Shown here: positions 11,600 through 23,344 of the stretch, one piece after another
Layout: each line of letters begins with the position of its first letter
How positions within the stretch are numbered: the stretch's first letter is position 1
Assembly (NCBI GenBank): GCA_945859605.1
Contig: OX243816.1
Coordinates: 33,126,675-33,190,674, forward strand
From: Lumbricus rubellus
Taxonomy: Eukaryota > Annelida > Clitellata > Crassiclitellata > Lumbricidae
Direction of reading: 5' to 3'
Length of the DNA stretch: 64,000 nucleotides
Notes under the pieces: model-generated
What the model saw: only the letters and a program-made list of their open reading frames with translations
Databases searched by the model: none
Told to the model about the DNA's origin: nothing
Program-made: the position numbers and the translations under genes

Positions 11600-12560
11600 C
11601 GCTGGCGCTTCATAATTAACGCCTTTCATAGCGTAGACGCATTTGTATTCCGATCGTCCAATGTTTTCCTTCTTTCACCGCCAGATAGTGCCACGGTCCC
11701 CCTCCATAGGTCGTCGATAACCTCTTGGCCGTTCTCGACGCTAATGTAAAGTCTTTGTTTGCCTCTCGACAAACATTGATTACATATCGATCGCGAGAAA
11801 TCAATGCAGGCTGCAGGCCCTAGGTGGCGCCACGGCCGACGTGGAATCATTGACGCGTGACGTCGATTAAGAAGACATTTTTTAAACATGTAAGCAAGTA
11901 AGCTTGCTCTGCATGGTATTGCGAAGATACACGTGTAACGATCAAGAAATGTTCTTGTTCTTGCACAACTAGTGTTAGAAGCAGTGGATGGACAACATTA
12001 AATTGAGGAGCTTCATAAGTCCGGTAGCCTATTATAAATGCAAATGGCTAGTTGACTGCCTCTCACCTATGCAACATTAGTTTTAATCCAAGTGTGGCCT
12101 ACATGTGAAATGAGCCTTTAGCTATGTAGCCACAAGTTCTCTAGCTATAATAATTATTGTGCAAGCAAAGTTGACAAACTGTTGTCGTATAAGTGGTCCC
12201 CCATTTAATATTAACAAGTATATAGACCTAGTGCTGCTAGCCTGCTACAGGTATTAAAGAAAAATAATTAGATACCGTATCATGGTATTAATATCTTTAG
12301 ATACCAAGTCTCTTCCTATGCCTTGTACTTTCCATTATTGTACCGTATAGGCTACTCTTTTCTTTCTTTACCTGTGAGCCCCATTGCTCCACTATACTGA
12401 CTGACTCTCACTGATTCGCAGTTTCTGTTTTTCTTGCTTGTGAGTCTGCGTTGTCTGTGTCTTTGTATGGCTCTTAAGAGTGTTTGTGAATCTATGATCT
12501 ATTCCCCCCCTCCCTACAGCCATATACCTTCTCTGTCTTTGTGTCATTTTCTTTGTCTAA
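11600..12560. other. flanking sequence of copy A, no gene recognised
   Basis: 11630-11890 is relatively GC-rich and well conserved with copy B (about 56830-57090), but open frames on either strand are interrupted or shifted between copies. It could be a decayed element or a regulatory block. The rest is AT-rich. Confidence 0.4.
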
Positions 12561-12785
12561 TTTCCGCCTCCTCCTCCTCCTCCTTCCCATCCACCGCTCG
12601 TCCGTGGCTGTTCGATCCTCACAATACGTAACGGATTCTGTGCCATGACAACCACATGACACTCGTTTCGATTTGCCAACCACCACCACTACCACCACCA
12701 TCACTACCATCATCGTCATCATCATCATCACCGCCGCCACTCCCTCCTCCTCCTCTTCATCCTCTTCGACCAACATCAGCAGCTG
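12560..12785. repeat. CAC/CAT/CTC triplet repeat (copy A)
   Basis: (CCT)n then (ACC/ATC)n tract; counterpart 58390-58560 in B. Gives Ser/Pro-rich or Met/Glu-rich spurious frames. Confidence 0.85.
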
Positions 12786-13325
12786 AAGTCGCCAGTCGGC
12801 ATTTATCTATAGACGGGAAGGACATTTCCCAATACAGGTAACTTTGAATTTATTAAAGGTTTATTATATTCGATAAAATCTCGTAAAATAGGCAAACATG
12901 CGTGGAAGAAAATTAAGAGTATTTTTTAAGTTTATCTACTTTACTTTATTTATACAAGGAATCTAATTTGTCGGTTCTCTTTGTTGGCTATAACAGATTG
13001 AGCGCATAAATATTATCATAACCTTCATATATATAATATATAGTAGCGAGCTTTCCTCCCTTCCAGGCTGACTCAGAAAGCAATCGAAATATTTTGTATG
13101 CAGTGATGTGTATAGTCTGATTAATTATGTACCGTATTGTGGAAAATAAATGAACCTGAATTTGAACTTGAATATCACTAACAGCTTAGACAAAAAATGT
13201 AGGCTAGTAGACTCTGATTATAATTATTACAACCAATATTTCTTTACGGGTCAGAACGTTATAGCCAGACAATGCAGTAACAAGATCAGAAACAATAAAT
13301 TGCAGCAGCAATGATTTGACTGCGC

Positions 13326-14205
13326 AAGTTCGCAAGGAATTCAAGAATAAAGAAAAATAGGAAACGATGATATTTAAAATCGATCATTATAATAGTCAAA
13401 CCACAGTATAAATAATTAACAGTACGTCGATTTCGGATCTCGCAGTCGTCAGAATAAGTGACGAGATCTAAAGCCCTGCCCACTGTCATCCGCCATTTTC
13501 GCAGCAAAGAACTCTATAGACAAATTACATTTGCTTTCAATTCTACACTCTTAATAATGTCCTTACTAGATGATACTAAGTAGTTAGTTAGGATACTAAA
13601 TAGTTACATAGGATACTAAGTCCTTATTTAACTTACTATGTGGTAGGCATGTTACTCCAGACCTCTGAAGAAACCTAAAGCTTAGTACAGAAATTTGAGC
13701 TTACTCGAACCATCTGAGGTATCCTGGAGAAACCTGAAGTAAGGTCAGGCTGCTCTGCCCACTTAATCACTGTACCGCCGCCATAGGAGGAAATTTCCAT
13801 TCGAACTATTTGGTGATGATGATGAGAATGATGATGAAGACGACGACGATGTTGATGATGACGACGACCACATATATGATGCTGATGGTAATACTTGCAG
13901 CTGTGGGGATGATTATAGTAGCGATGATGATGATTACGATGATGATTATGATGATGATAGCTATGACGATTGTAGCCCAATGACGATTATGACGACGATG
14001 ACAACTAAGATATAAACGAAGATGAGGATGAAGAGAGTGAAGACGACGACGACGATGATGACGATAATGACGACCACGAGTATGAAGACAAGAATGATGA
14101 TGACGACGACGTCCAGATAAATGATTTATGAGTATGACGATGATTTTGTTGATGACGACGACCAAATAAATGATGAAGATGACGAGGATGAATAAGATGA
14201 AGACG
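13326..14205. repeat. unique AT-rich sequence then GAT/GAC array
   Basis: 13326-13800 lies just past the duplication boundary and shows nothing recognisable. 13806-14200 is an impure (GAT/GAC)n array, read on the minus strand as His- or Ser-rich frames. Confidence 0.7.
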
Positions 14206-14210
14206 ACGCC

Positions 14211-15790
14211 ACATTGGCTTAAAGAAAAAAAATTGAAGAAAAAAATATTTGTCTAAGACGGGACTTGAACCACAACTACTGGTGTGAAGTGATAACGCCG
14301 TAACCAACTCGTCTATACACCATCGACGATAGATGAATAAAAAGTGTCTATTAAGCTCTATTCAAACCGAAACAAGGATATTCGTAATCGTAATCGTAAA
14401 TTCGTAACCTCCAAATTTCTAGAGCGCTACTCGAAAGCCAAGCGCCGGGCACCAGCTTATTCTAGAGCGCTGCGTTGAGTCAAATGGGTTATCTTTATGA
14501 TTTCCCGGTAAAATTCCATTAGGATACTGTTGCCTAATGGTCATAGGCTGTGGCCTGCCATAATAAGTCAACGATACGAATCGCTGTAATGCCATATTCA
14601 AATTGTGAAATAAATTACATTAAAAATATGTTATTTAATCTTGAATTTGAAACACATTGGCTTACAGAAAAAATTTGAAGAAAAAAATATTTGTCTAACA
14701 CGGGACTCGAACCGCAACTTCTTGTGTGAAGTGATAACGCCGCAACCAACTCGTCCATACGGCATCAACGGTATATGAATAAAAAAATTGCGTATTAAAC
14801 TCTATTCAAACCGAAACAAGTATATTCTTAATCGTAATCGTAAATTCGTAACCTCCAAATTTCTAGAACGCCACTCGAAAGCCAAGCGCCGGGCACCAGC
14901 TTATTCACGAGCGCTGCGTTGAATCAAATGGGTTATCTTCATGATTTCCCGATAAAATTCCATTACTGTTGCCTAATGGTCATAGGCTGTGGCCTGCCAT
15001 AATAGGTCAACGATACGAATCGCTGTAATGCCATGTTCAAATTGTGAAATAAATTACATTAAAATATGTTATTTAATCTTGAATTTGAAACACATTGGCT
15101 TAAAGAAAAAATTTGAAGAAAAAAAATATTAGTCTAACACGGGACTCGAACCACAACTTCTTGTGTGAAGTGATAAAGCCGCAACCAACTCGTCCATACA
15201 CCATCAACGGTAGATGAATAAAAATTGCGTGTTAAACTCTATTCAAACCGAAACAAGAATATTCGTAATCGTAATCGTAAATTTGTAACCTCCAAATTTC
15301 TAGAACGCCACTCGAAAGCCAAGCGCCGGGCAACAGCTTATTCACGAGCGCTGCGTTGAGTCAAATGGGTTATCTTTATGATTTCCCGGTAAAATTCCAT
15401 TAGGATACTGTTGCCTAATGGTCATGGCCTGCCATAATAAGTCAACGATACGAATCGCTGTAATGCCATATTCAAATTGTGAAATAAATTACATTAAAAA
15501 TATGTTATTTAGCCTAATCTTGAATTTGAAACACATTGGCTTACAGAAAAAATTTGAAGAAAAAAATATTTGGCTAACACGGGACTCGAACCACAACTTC
15601 TTGTGTGAAGTGATAAAGCCGCAACCAACTCTTTATGATTTCCCGGTAAAATTCCATTACTGTTGCCTAATGGTCATAGGCTGTGGCCTGCCACAATAAG
15701 TCAACGATACGAATCGCTGTAATGCCATATTCAAATTGTAAAATAAATTACATTAAAAATATGTCATTTAATCGTGAATATGAAACACAT
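14211..15790 (-). repeat. tandem array of four tRNA-like units of about 440 bp
   Basis: Units start with ACATTGGCTTA at 14211, 14654, 15092 and 15533. Each carries on the minus strand a tRNA-like region with an A-box-like GACGAGTTGG and a B-box (GGTTCGAGTCCCG in three units, GGTTCAAGTCCCG in the first). The fourth unit lacks about 200 bp, joining CAACCAACTC to TTTATGATTTCCC. Likely a tRNA-derived SINE amplified in tandem. Confidence 0.8.
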
Positions 15791-17400
15791 TGTCCGTAAG
15801 AATAGTCCATGGTGTGCTGGTCGCCATAGAACTGTCATTAATTATTAGGCCTATTATTATTATTATTATTTTATTATTATTGTTATTATAACACCATCAT
15901 TTATTTCCGTTTCAAGCTGTGCAAACGCCAACTGGCTGTGCCTGATAGGCTAAACACTGAACCGCTGTCAAAACAACAGCATAGGCTTTTAGCCTATAAT
16001 TATTATTATTATTATTAGGCCTATTAATTTTTATTATTATTATCATCATCAGAATTTTCATAATTATTAATAATAAATCCATCTCCTAAATCTTGTTTAC
16101 GATAAGCCTAATCTTATTAGACTTCGTTTGACCTAACGAGAAAAGCCAAGTGAGCTAGATAGAAGGCAGAATGGGTCTCCTTGCAATTGTAGATTCAGAG
16201 GTAGAAACAGGACTGAATGCCATATCAACTAGGCCTAATAATACGAAGTCGTTATGTCATTGACAAGAATATAATATTATACAAAAGATCTGCTTATTCA
16301 ATAGCCTAGATCCACTGCAGTCAGTAGAATCGATTTTGGCTATGGGTAATTTTGATGGCAGGTCTTTTTGATTAAAATGTTTAGGCCTACCCGAACACAT
16401 AGAACAATAATGGTTAAATGTTGCCTAGGCCTAGGCCTAAATGACGGATGACGAATACATCCCAACATGCAAAGCGCAGTGCAGAGAATGCGTCAGATTT
16501 TTTACAACACGACAATCTGACATTCATGCACTTTGTTACTAAAATTAAACAATAATAGGCCTAGGCCTACTGTGAAAGCGCCATCGAGTAGGCTAAAATG
16601 TGGACTGAGAATATAGGCCCACATGCTTACTTCGCCATATAGGCTAAGCAAAGATATTAGAGTCCAATAAAAGACTCTAGGCCTAATATATTTGATATAA
16701 GAGCCTTTCTGCATAGTGCTGTAATATGCCGAAGAAATTTTTGTCGAGGCAACGGCCTCTTTTAATGCTGGATCCTCCTTCTGCTGCTTACAGCTACTAA
16801 GCGGTAAAACAGAGTACCAGCCTTGAACGGAAGATGAAGCAGGGCGCCAGCGTTACACGATCGGTGCGGGCAGCCTTTGTGTCTCAAGTGTGGCGACCGC
16901 GTGGTTCAATTTGATGGAGAAAATTTGTAAGTAGACTATTTGAGTAAATATTGGAATTTCTGTGCCATAATTTGATTTAACTGTAATTTGGCATAACTAT
17001 AATATCGGGGACATAAAGACAGTACTGCGTTAATTTACTGGTGTACCGTGTAGTGATGATCTGTTCGGATCAGGTTAGGCGGGGGTCGGCCTAAAGCCCG
17101 AAAACGAAAAAAACTACACAAAAAGCCCAATTTACCGATAACAGTTATATAGAAAGCCGCCGAACTCCCGAAAAATTATGCAGAGCTGCATTAATTGCAT
17201 GTCATAATGATCCTGTTGATGTTGTTGATAACAACTTTTAAGTCTGAAACTCGGCAATCCCGAGGACTGCATGCCCATACTCCAAACAATTTGCTTGCCA
17301 ACGATTGCAATAAAATAGAGCGCAGCGACCTATCAACTGCATCCCACCATGCAAAGCGCTCAGTAAGTAAGTAACCGGCTCATTGCCCACATGCACGATA
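15791..17400. other. AT-rich intergenic sequence, no gene recognised
   Basis: Contains (ATT)n stretches at 15855-15890 and 15990-16050 and an unusually dense cluster of TAGGCCTA palindromes (15840-16690). A short GC-richer stretch at 16735-16925 has a 24-codon frame but no supporting signals. Confidence 0.5.
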
Positions 17401-17414
17401 AGTAAGTATTGTTT

Positions 17415-17617
17415 GTATGTGCACTTATTATAGCGCCCCTTCAAGCTCTCTCTACTCAGAGGCGCTCCCGAATGCAGAGCGTACACTGCATCGGAGTTTC
17501 ACGCCGAAGCGCTGAGCAATTGTCAGTGAAGGACTTGCCGAGGGTCTTTACGCGGCGAGGTGGATTCGAACCTTCCGGCTCCAAGGCAATAACGCCACCA
17601 CTACACCACCGCGCCCC
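17415..17617 (-). mobile_element. tRNA-derived SINE (family 1)
   Basis: On the minus strand it begins GGGGCGCGGTGGTGTAGTGG (A-box), has GGTTCGAATCC (B-box), then a body ending CGGGAGCGCCTCTGAG and AAGGGGCGCTATA. The tail matches the LINE 3' ends in this window. Confidence 0.9.
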
Positions 17618-18284
17618 ACAAGTAGTCAAGGTAGGTAAGCAACAATAAAAATTAAAGCGACTTGGATAAGAAACGTTTCACATGATCTAACAATAACGCT
17701 ACATACGCAAATTGGCGTCTTGAATTGTCACGTTTAATATGTTCTTACGATAAAGCTACCGAATTAATAGAAACATTATGGGCCTCTACCTAAGTGTTCA
17801 AAATAATAGCGAAAAATGGTCGTACCCAGCTGATAGCTTCATAGGCGCCAGGCGGAACATCAGCTAAATTATAGTTTCTAAAGTTCCGAATTCTTTGACA
17901 AAGTGAAGGATTATTTACTTTCAAACTGTAATATACTGCATATCTAACCATAAATCACCCTTTCTATTAATTCGCTTTCCAGATATCAATGATTTGCAGC
18001 AACAGTCTTTACAGTAAAGTCCCCATATAGTGATTTTTCATTTTACTGCTGTGACTTTTATTATAAAACTGAACTAGTGATTTTTGTTTTGCATGTTTTG
18101 GTCATCAAAGAAGAAGATGCTTTGGTCATCGAAGTGACAGTGAATGTCACTTGAAGCTGTTCCTGATGGCTCTTTTGTCAGGTTGAGGTTGGTTTAATTT
18201 TTCATCTTATTTTTCAGTGAAATTCCTTTTAACTTCTCCAACTTCAGAGGATATTCAAGATCCATCAATCTACATGTATAAGTG

Positions 18285-18664
18285 TGATATTTTTCAGATA
18301 AAAATGCTGAAAGGGTCAAGGTCAAGATTAGAGTGTTTAATAGTCAAATATGGTCTTCATGTTCAACTTTTAAACAGTTATAAATAATCTACTCTAATAG
18401 GTCAACAAAAGAGCTGAATATTGACACCAAGAACACCTAGGTCTCGTGCAAGCTGAGATACAGGCATTCACTCATGCGAGGTCGAGCGGCTCGGGTTTTA
18501 CGCTTCATGTATATCGGCATGTAATTGGCACAAAAAGATTTTTTTCTTGAGTTTACACTTGTCTCCTGTAACCCAACAAATGTGATAGATTTCAAGTAAA
18601 TCCAAGTCTCTGATGTCAATTTTGATTGTAAATTTGGTAGAATTGACACGGAATCACCTGTATG
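18285..18664. mobile_element. half of a fold-back element
   Basis: Similar to the right arm of 29005-29996 (AACACCTAGGTCTCGTGCAA, GACACGGAATCACCTG end). The left arm is missing, so it is a truncated copy. Confidence 0.65.
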
Positions 18665-18944
18665 TTTAAAAATGTTTCGTTTCATATGTCTATTCTGTTA
18701 AATCAGCTTGTATTTTAAAAAGCGTTTTGTCTACATTGTGCAGGTCGACCAGTATTCAAAACGTTTCTGCCGGATTCATCTGAAGTTCTGGACGTGTTAT
18801 CCATGATGGTAGTAGTACCAGTGCAGCCCATCAGAGAATTCGGTACACAGTATCTTTCTTGGTATGTACAGAGTGGTCCAAAAGTAAGCTAAAGTATTAA
18901 TGTTTAAGTCAAGTTTTACAGGCTTAAATGTATCTTATTGTATA

Positions 18945-19225
18945 CTAGCTGGGGTACCTGACGTTGCCGGGAATTTTAGGATTCGCAAATCCTCTACTTC
19001 CCCACCCTCACTTCGCCCCATTCTTTCCCTCCCTCCCACCATCCATCCATCCCTCCTCCCTGCTTCTCATTTACTCCCTCGGTGCCCTCACCTTCCCTCC
19101 CTCACCTCCCGTCCCCTGTTTATCTCACTCCCTCCCGTCCCCCTTCCCCCTCACCTCCCGTCCACTCACTTCCTTCCTCCCTCCATCCCCATCACCTTCT
19201 GTTCCCTCCCTTCCTCCTTCCCTGT
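18945..19225 (-). mobile_element. Helitron 3' end remnant with CCCT-rich tract
   Basis: Starts ACTAGCTGGGGTACC then CGTTGCCGGG, the reverse complement of a CTAG-T Helitron terminus with its hairpin. It is followed by a (CCCTC)n-like tract equivalent to the GGGGA tract of the Helitron at 53172-53885. No 5' end found. Confidence 0.6.
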
Positions 19226-19247
19226 ATGAGAATTAAAAAATTTAATA

Positions 19248-21228
19248 CATGGGTCATTCCACGCCATTTCAACAAATGGCTGCAGCTTGACCATCTTGGA
19301 TTTTAATGAAAATTTTACAGAATGTTCATTATGGTATTAGAGGAAACTATTCCAAATTTTAGATCAATATCTTCAGTAGTTTTAAAGAAATTAAATTTTA
19401 AAGACATATGGGGTAACCTCGTTTTTGACGTTTTGGAACTCGTGAACGTCTAAATTTGTAGCGACGTTCAGTAGCTCATAACTTCATTAATATAGCAGAT
19501 AATTTTATGAAATTTTCAGGATGTTTAGTCTTTGTGGTTGCGATGACATGGTAAAGAAACGAAAGATCAGTGTTGAAAATTCTGATGTTAGGACCCAACT
19601 GAAAATGGGGGAAAAAACTTGCGATTGTCTGACGATCACACTTTGCTGCCGTGGTGTGGCCAAATTGAATTTTTTAAAAAGAATATTTTAACAACTCCTG
19701 ATACTAATGTACTTTCTCTACAAAAATATGCAACATTTTTGAATTTCTGATGCATGCCTACTACCATATGGCCTTCTAAACATGGAAAATTGTATTCGGA
19801 AGACCATTTTCAAGGTCAAAGATCATCATGTTTGATAGGTCAGTGAGCAATGAAATTTACATAATTGGAAAGAGCAGCTCAGATAATCTAAGTTCACCAA
19901 AAATTGTGATGATGTCTCTTCTTGTTCGTGTAATATTTTAATTTCAATTGTGGCAGTTTTCTGCATTCGCGAGTTTATAATGGGGTCAATATCAAGCCAT
20001 TATATTGTGAAAACATATCTGTAATAAGTTAATTTTCACAGATTTCAGTCTACTCATCTTCCTCAGTTCTTGAATTTATATGGTAGATGTCTATCTTTAT
20101 GAGTCCTTATCATATGAGGGATATATCTAAGAGATACACATGCCCGAGAAAATGTAAATTGGCATTTGTGCAACATTTGCAAATTTATAAATTAAAAATC
20201 ACATGGACTACCACCCAGATATTTGCATATTTGGAAAGAACACAAAATGCTGATTGGATGAAAAAAATCAATCCTCTGGTTAATTTGTTGGCTGTGATAT
20301 GACAGTTCAAACTTGGTTGATCATGCCGTTTTTCGTGGGAGATGGCATTTGTACAACATCTGCAGATTTATTAATTGAAAATCACAAGGACTACCACCCA
20401 CATTCTTGCTTCCCTGGAAAGAGCATAAAAAACATATTAGAAGAAAAAATATCAGCCCCCTGGTTAATTTCCTGGTCGTGATATGACAGCCCAAAGTTGC
20501 GGGATCATGCTGTTTTTCGAGATTAGCTTTTAATTCAAGTCGCACAAAGTAATCACGAGATCCAGCAATCATGACTAGGAAATTAACCAGAGGGCTGATA
20601 TTTTTTTCATCTAATCTGTTTTTTATGCTCTTTCCAAGGAAGCAAGAATATGGGTGGTGACCTTGAAAATTGTCTTCCGAATACAATTTTTCATGTTTAG
20701 AAGGCTATATGGTAGTAGGCATGCATCAGAAATTCAAACTTTTTGCATAATTTTGTAGAGAAAGTACATTAGGATCAGGAGTTGTTAAAATATTCTTTAA
20801 AAAACTTCATTTTGGCCACACCAGGGCAGCAAAGTCAGACAGTCGCAATTTTTTTTCTCCTTATTTTCAGTTGGGTCCTAACATCAGAATTTTCAACACT
20901 GATCTTTCATTTCTTCACCATGTCATCTCAACCACAAAGACTAAACATCCTGAAAATTTCATAAAATTATTTGCTATATTAATGAAGTTATGAGCTACTG
21001 AACGTCGCTACAAATTTAGACGTGATTTCCAAAACGTCAAAAACGAGGTCACCCCAAACGTATTTAAAATTTAATTTCTTTAAAACTACTGAAGATATTG
21101 ATCTAAAATTTGGTATAGTTTCCTCTAATACCATAATAAACATTCATTAAAAGTTTCATTAAAATCCGAGATGGTCGAGCTGGAACTTTCTGAAAAATTT
21201 GTTGATTTGGCATGGAATGATCCACATG
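19248..21228. mobile_element. long inverted-repeat (fold-back) element, about 2 kb
   Basis: Arms of roughly 560-580 bp (19248-19830 and 20665-21228) are inverted copies; ends read CATGGGTCATTCCACGCC and, inverted, CATGTGGATCATTCCATGCC. The centre has a direct repeat of about 185 bp (20147-20330, 20331-20520) followed by an inverted fragment (20576-20660). No transposase seen. Confidence 0.85.
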
Positions 21229-21938
21229 CTAAAGGGGTTAAGCCAGCCATCATTGGCAACGACATTGTTTTGAAGACGGGCATGCTGAAAAGTAATGTTT
21301 CTATGTCATGCATTTAAAATAACGGTAAACATGTTGAGACCAGCCCAAATCACCCAAATAGATTTTCAAAATACACAACAGCCAGATTTCCCGTAAAAAG
21401 TGTTATAATAGAAAGCGGCCTAATTTCCAAAACTGTTGAGACTTTAATTGATTGCGTGGCATTTTGAACTTGTTAAGTGTTGTTGATGACCTGATTTTAT
21501 ATGCTAACTGGTATATGTAGGTTTCTACTGATTAGGGCATTCGTGTTGTCACAGCGCAAGAAAAGTTGATAAAATAGAAATAAGTTATGGCAATACGCTA
21601 ATGATGAAGTCAGAAATATAATCAAATTGGAATTTCACCTTTGCTACTGATTGACTGGCTTTCTGTAGCAGCATAAATAAATTTTTACTGGATTTTTCTT
21701 AAACAATCAGTGTTCTGGTGTGCAATTCTGCATGCATTTCTGAGCTCTGGAAATTTTGCAATACCAAATACACTTGTATTTTATTGTATTCTGCTCTAAG
21801 TGCAGTCTTAGTATGAATAGTGTATTTTCACATGCAATCTTGTAATTATAAATGTACTGCAGCTTTTGTTAATGCTTTTGACACTAGTAGATGTGATTAC
21901 AGCTGATCGTGCTTGGTTTGATCGGAAAATTCGAATTA

Positions 21939-22334
21939 GGCCTTTAAAAAAAATGTTGTGTTTCCGGTAACAGAGCTAAAAAAATTGGGTAGGTAGGTCG
22001 GAAAATATTTTTATTTTGGAAAATACTTTTATGCAGTGACTATCCGAAAAAGTATACCCACTAGTCTTTTTTGCACGCTGAAACAAAGTATGTGTTCTAA
22101 GCAAGTATAAACTGCCTATTTCTCGACTGTCTGCACCTAAAACTGCTCTAGAAACAGTCCTATTAATTTCATTTTGTTGACGTCTCTTATGTTATGTCAA
22201 TACAAGTGTTATTTTTTAAATTTTTTTTGGAAAAAATTATTTTTTTAAATAAAATTTTTTTACAAAAATATTTGAGTCGCGGCCGTAAAAATGGGTCGGT
22301 CGGGTTACCGGAAACACAACAATTTTTTTACGCC
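21939..22334. mobile_element. Harbinger-like MITE (396 bp)
   Basis: Inverted ends GGCCTTTAAAAAAAATGTTG and the matching CAACAATTTTTTTACGCC, with a subterminal GTTTCCGGTAAC on both sides. Flanked by TTA on both sides (21936-21938, 22335-22337), the 3-bp target typical of PIF/Harbinger. Confidence 0.75.
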
Positions 22335-22339
22335 TTAGC

Positions 22340-22995
22340 CTCCTAGTTAATTTCTTGAATGCTTGCTATATAAATTTTTGGAATGAATATTTGATGATTA
22401 TATTATCCAAAGTGTACTGTTGATAATAATTTCAGCATCTTGATAATGAGTCCTGGCTTCTTTTAAAAAATTAATTTCCAAGGTCTGGCTGGTGAGTGGC
22501 TGCACCTTTCCTCACAGATTGCACAAACTGTGTTGTAGCTGGCTTCGCTATAGGTCCTGCTGGGCCTCTGACCCTTTGGGGTATGTTTAAATTCTATGCA
22601 CATCTTATCTTACCTCCCTGCTGTTGTTATGTGTACTCTTCTAGTGGTAAGCTATATGCTAATGCTATTCAAGCATACGTCCAGTTTACTGCCGTGCAGC
22701 TGATGCAGTGGAATCTGTTGGGCTGTTGGGCTCAGCAATTGATGCCTATGGCTGGATGACATGAAATCGCTTGCTTTTGAACCCATGCAAAACCATTCAT
22801 TTGGTTTGACAGCTGGCTTGTCTAGACCCACACCTTTGGGCTTAGACCTTCCCGATATTGCTTTCTCTCATACGGTCACCGACCTTGGGGTGACCTTGAC
22901 CTATTATTTATGACATGTCTTTCACAGCACATCAATTTGGTCACATGATGCTTTTACTACCAGCTCCATCAACTGCATGTTGACTTGTAGTCCCT
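22340..22995. other. intergenic, no gene recognised
   Basis: One 87-codon frame (22496-22759) shows no domain pattern or splice context that I recognise; treated as non-coding. Confidence 0.4.
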
Positions 22996-22999
22996 ATCT

Positions 23000-23303
23000 T
23001 AGTAGGCTATCGACCTGTCTCCGACCTTGCAGCCCGTCGAGCTCTTCGCTCCACGACAACGGGGGAGCTTTTGGTTCCTCGAGCTCGCACTTCTACAAGA
23101 TAGCGCCGAGCCTTTTCTACTGTGGGTCCCGCTATCTGGAATGGCCTCCCACTAAACTTGCGACTTATGCATAGACTAAATTCACCTGCTTTTTATAAGT
23201 CGCTCAAAACCTATTATTTTAGCTGTGGCTGGACTAGGAGCGCCTCTGAGTAGGTTTCCTGAAGAAGCGCTATATAAATTCACGAAATGAATGAATGAAT
23301 GAA
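23000..23303 (+). mobile_element. LINE 3' fragment, CR1/L2-like
   Basis: Decayed ORF2 C-terminus (LSTCLRPCSPSSS, a frameshift, then a WNGLPLNL-like segment) followed by GGAGCGCCTCTGAGTAGG, GAAGCGCTATATAAATTC and a (GAAT)n tail. Confidence 0.8.
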
Positions 23304-23344
23304 TCCCGTGATGCTGCTGTGGTCCTTGTCCACGTCTTGTTACC

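Larger units (their letters stand above)
1..13325. repeat. duplicated block, copy A
   Basis: Collinear with 43679-59070 through exons, introns and downstream sequence, including shared SINE heads, LINE tail, hAT MITE and microsatellite positions. Similarity ends around TGCAGCAGCAATGATTTGACTG near 13325. Either a tandem duplication or an alternative haplotype. Confidence 0.95.

Noticed and set aside
16733..16925. Short frames including a Cys-x-x-Cys near 16880
   Set aside because: Only about 20 codons each, with no upstream or downstream exon to connect.
17415..17617. Functional tRNA gene
   Set aside because: A and B boxes are present but no cloverleaf with paired acceptor arms is visible and the body continues into a SINE tail.
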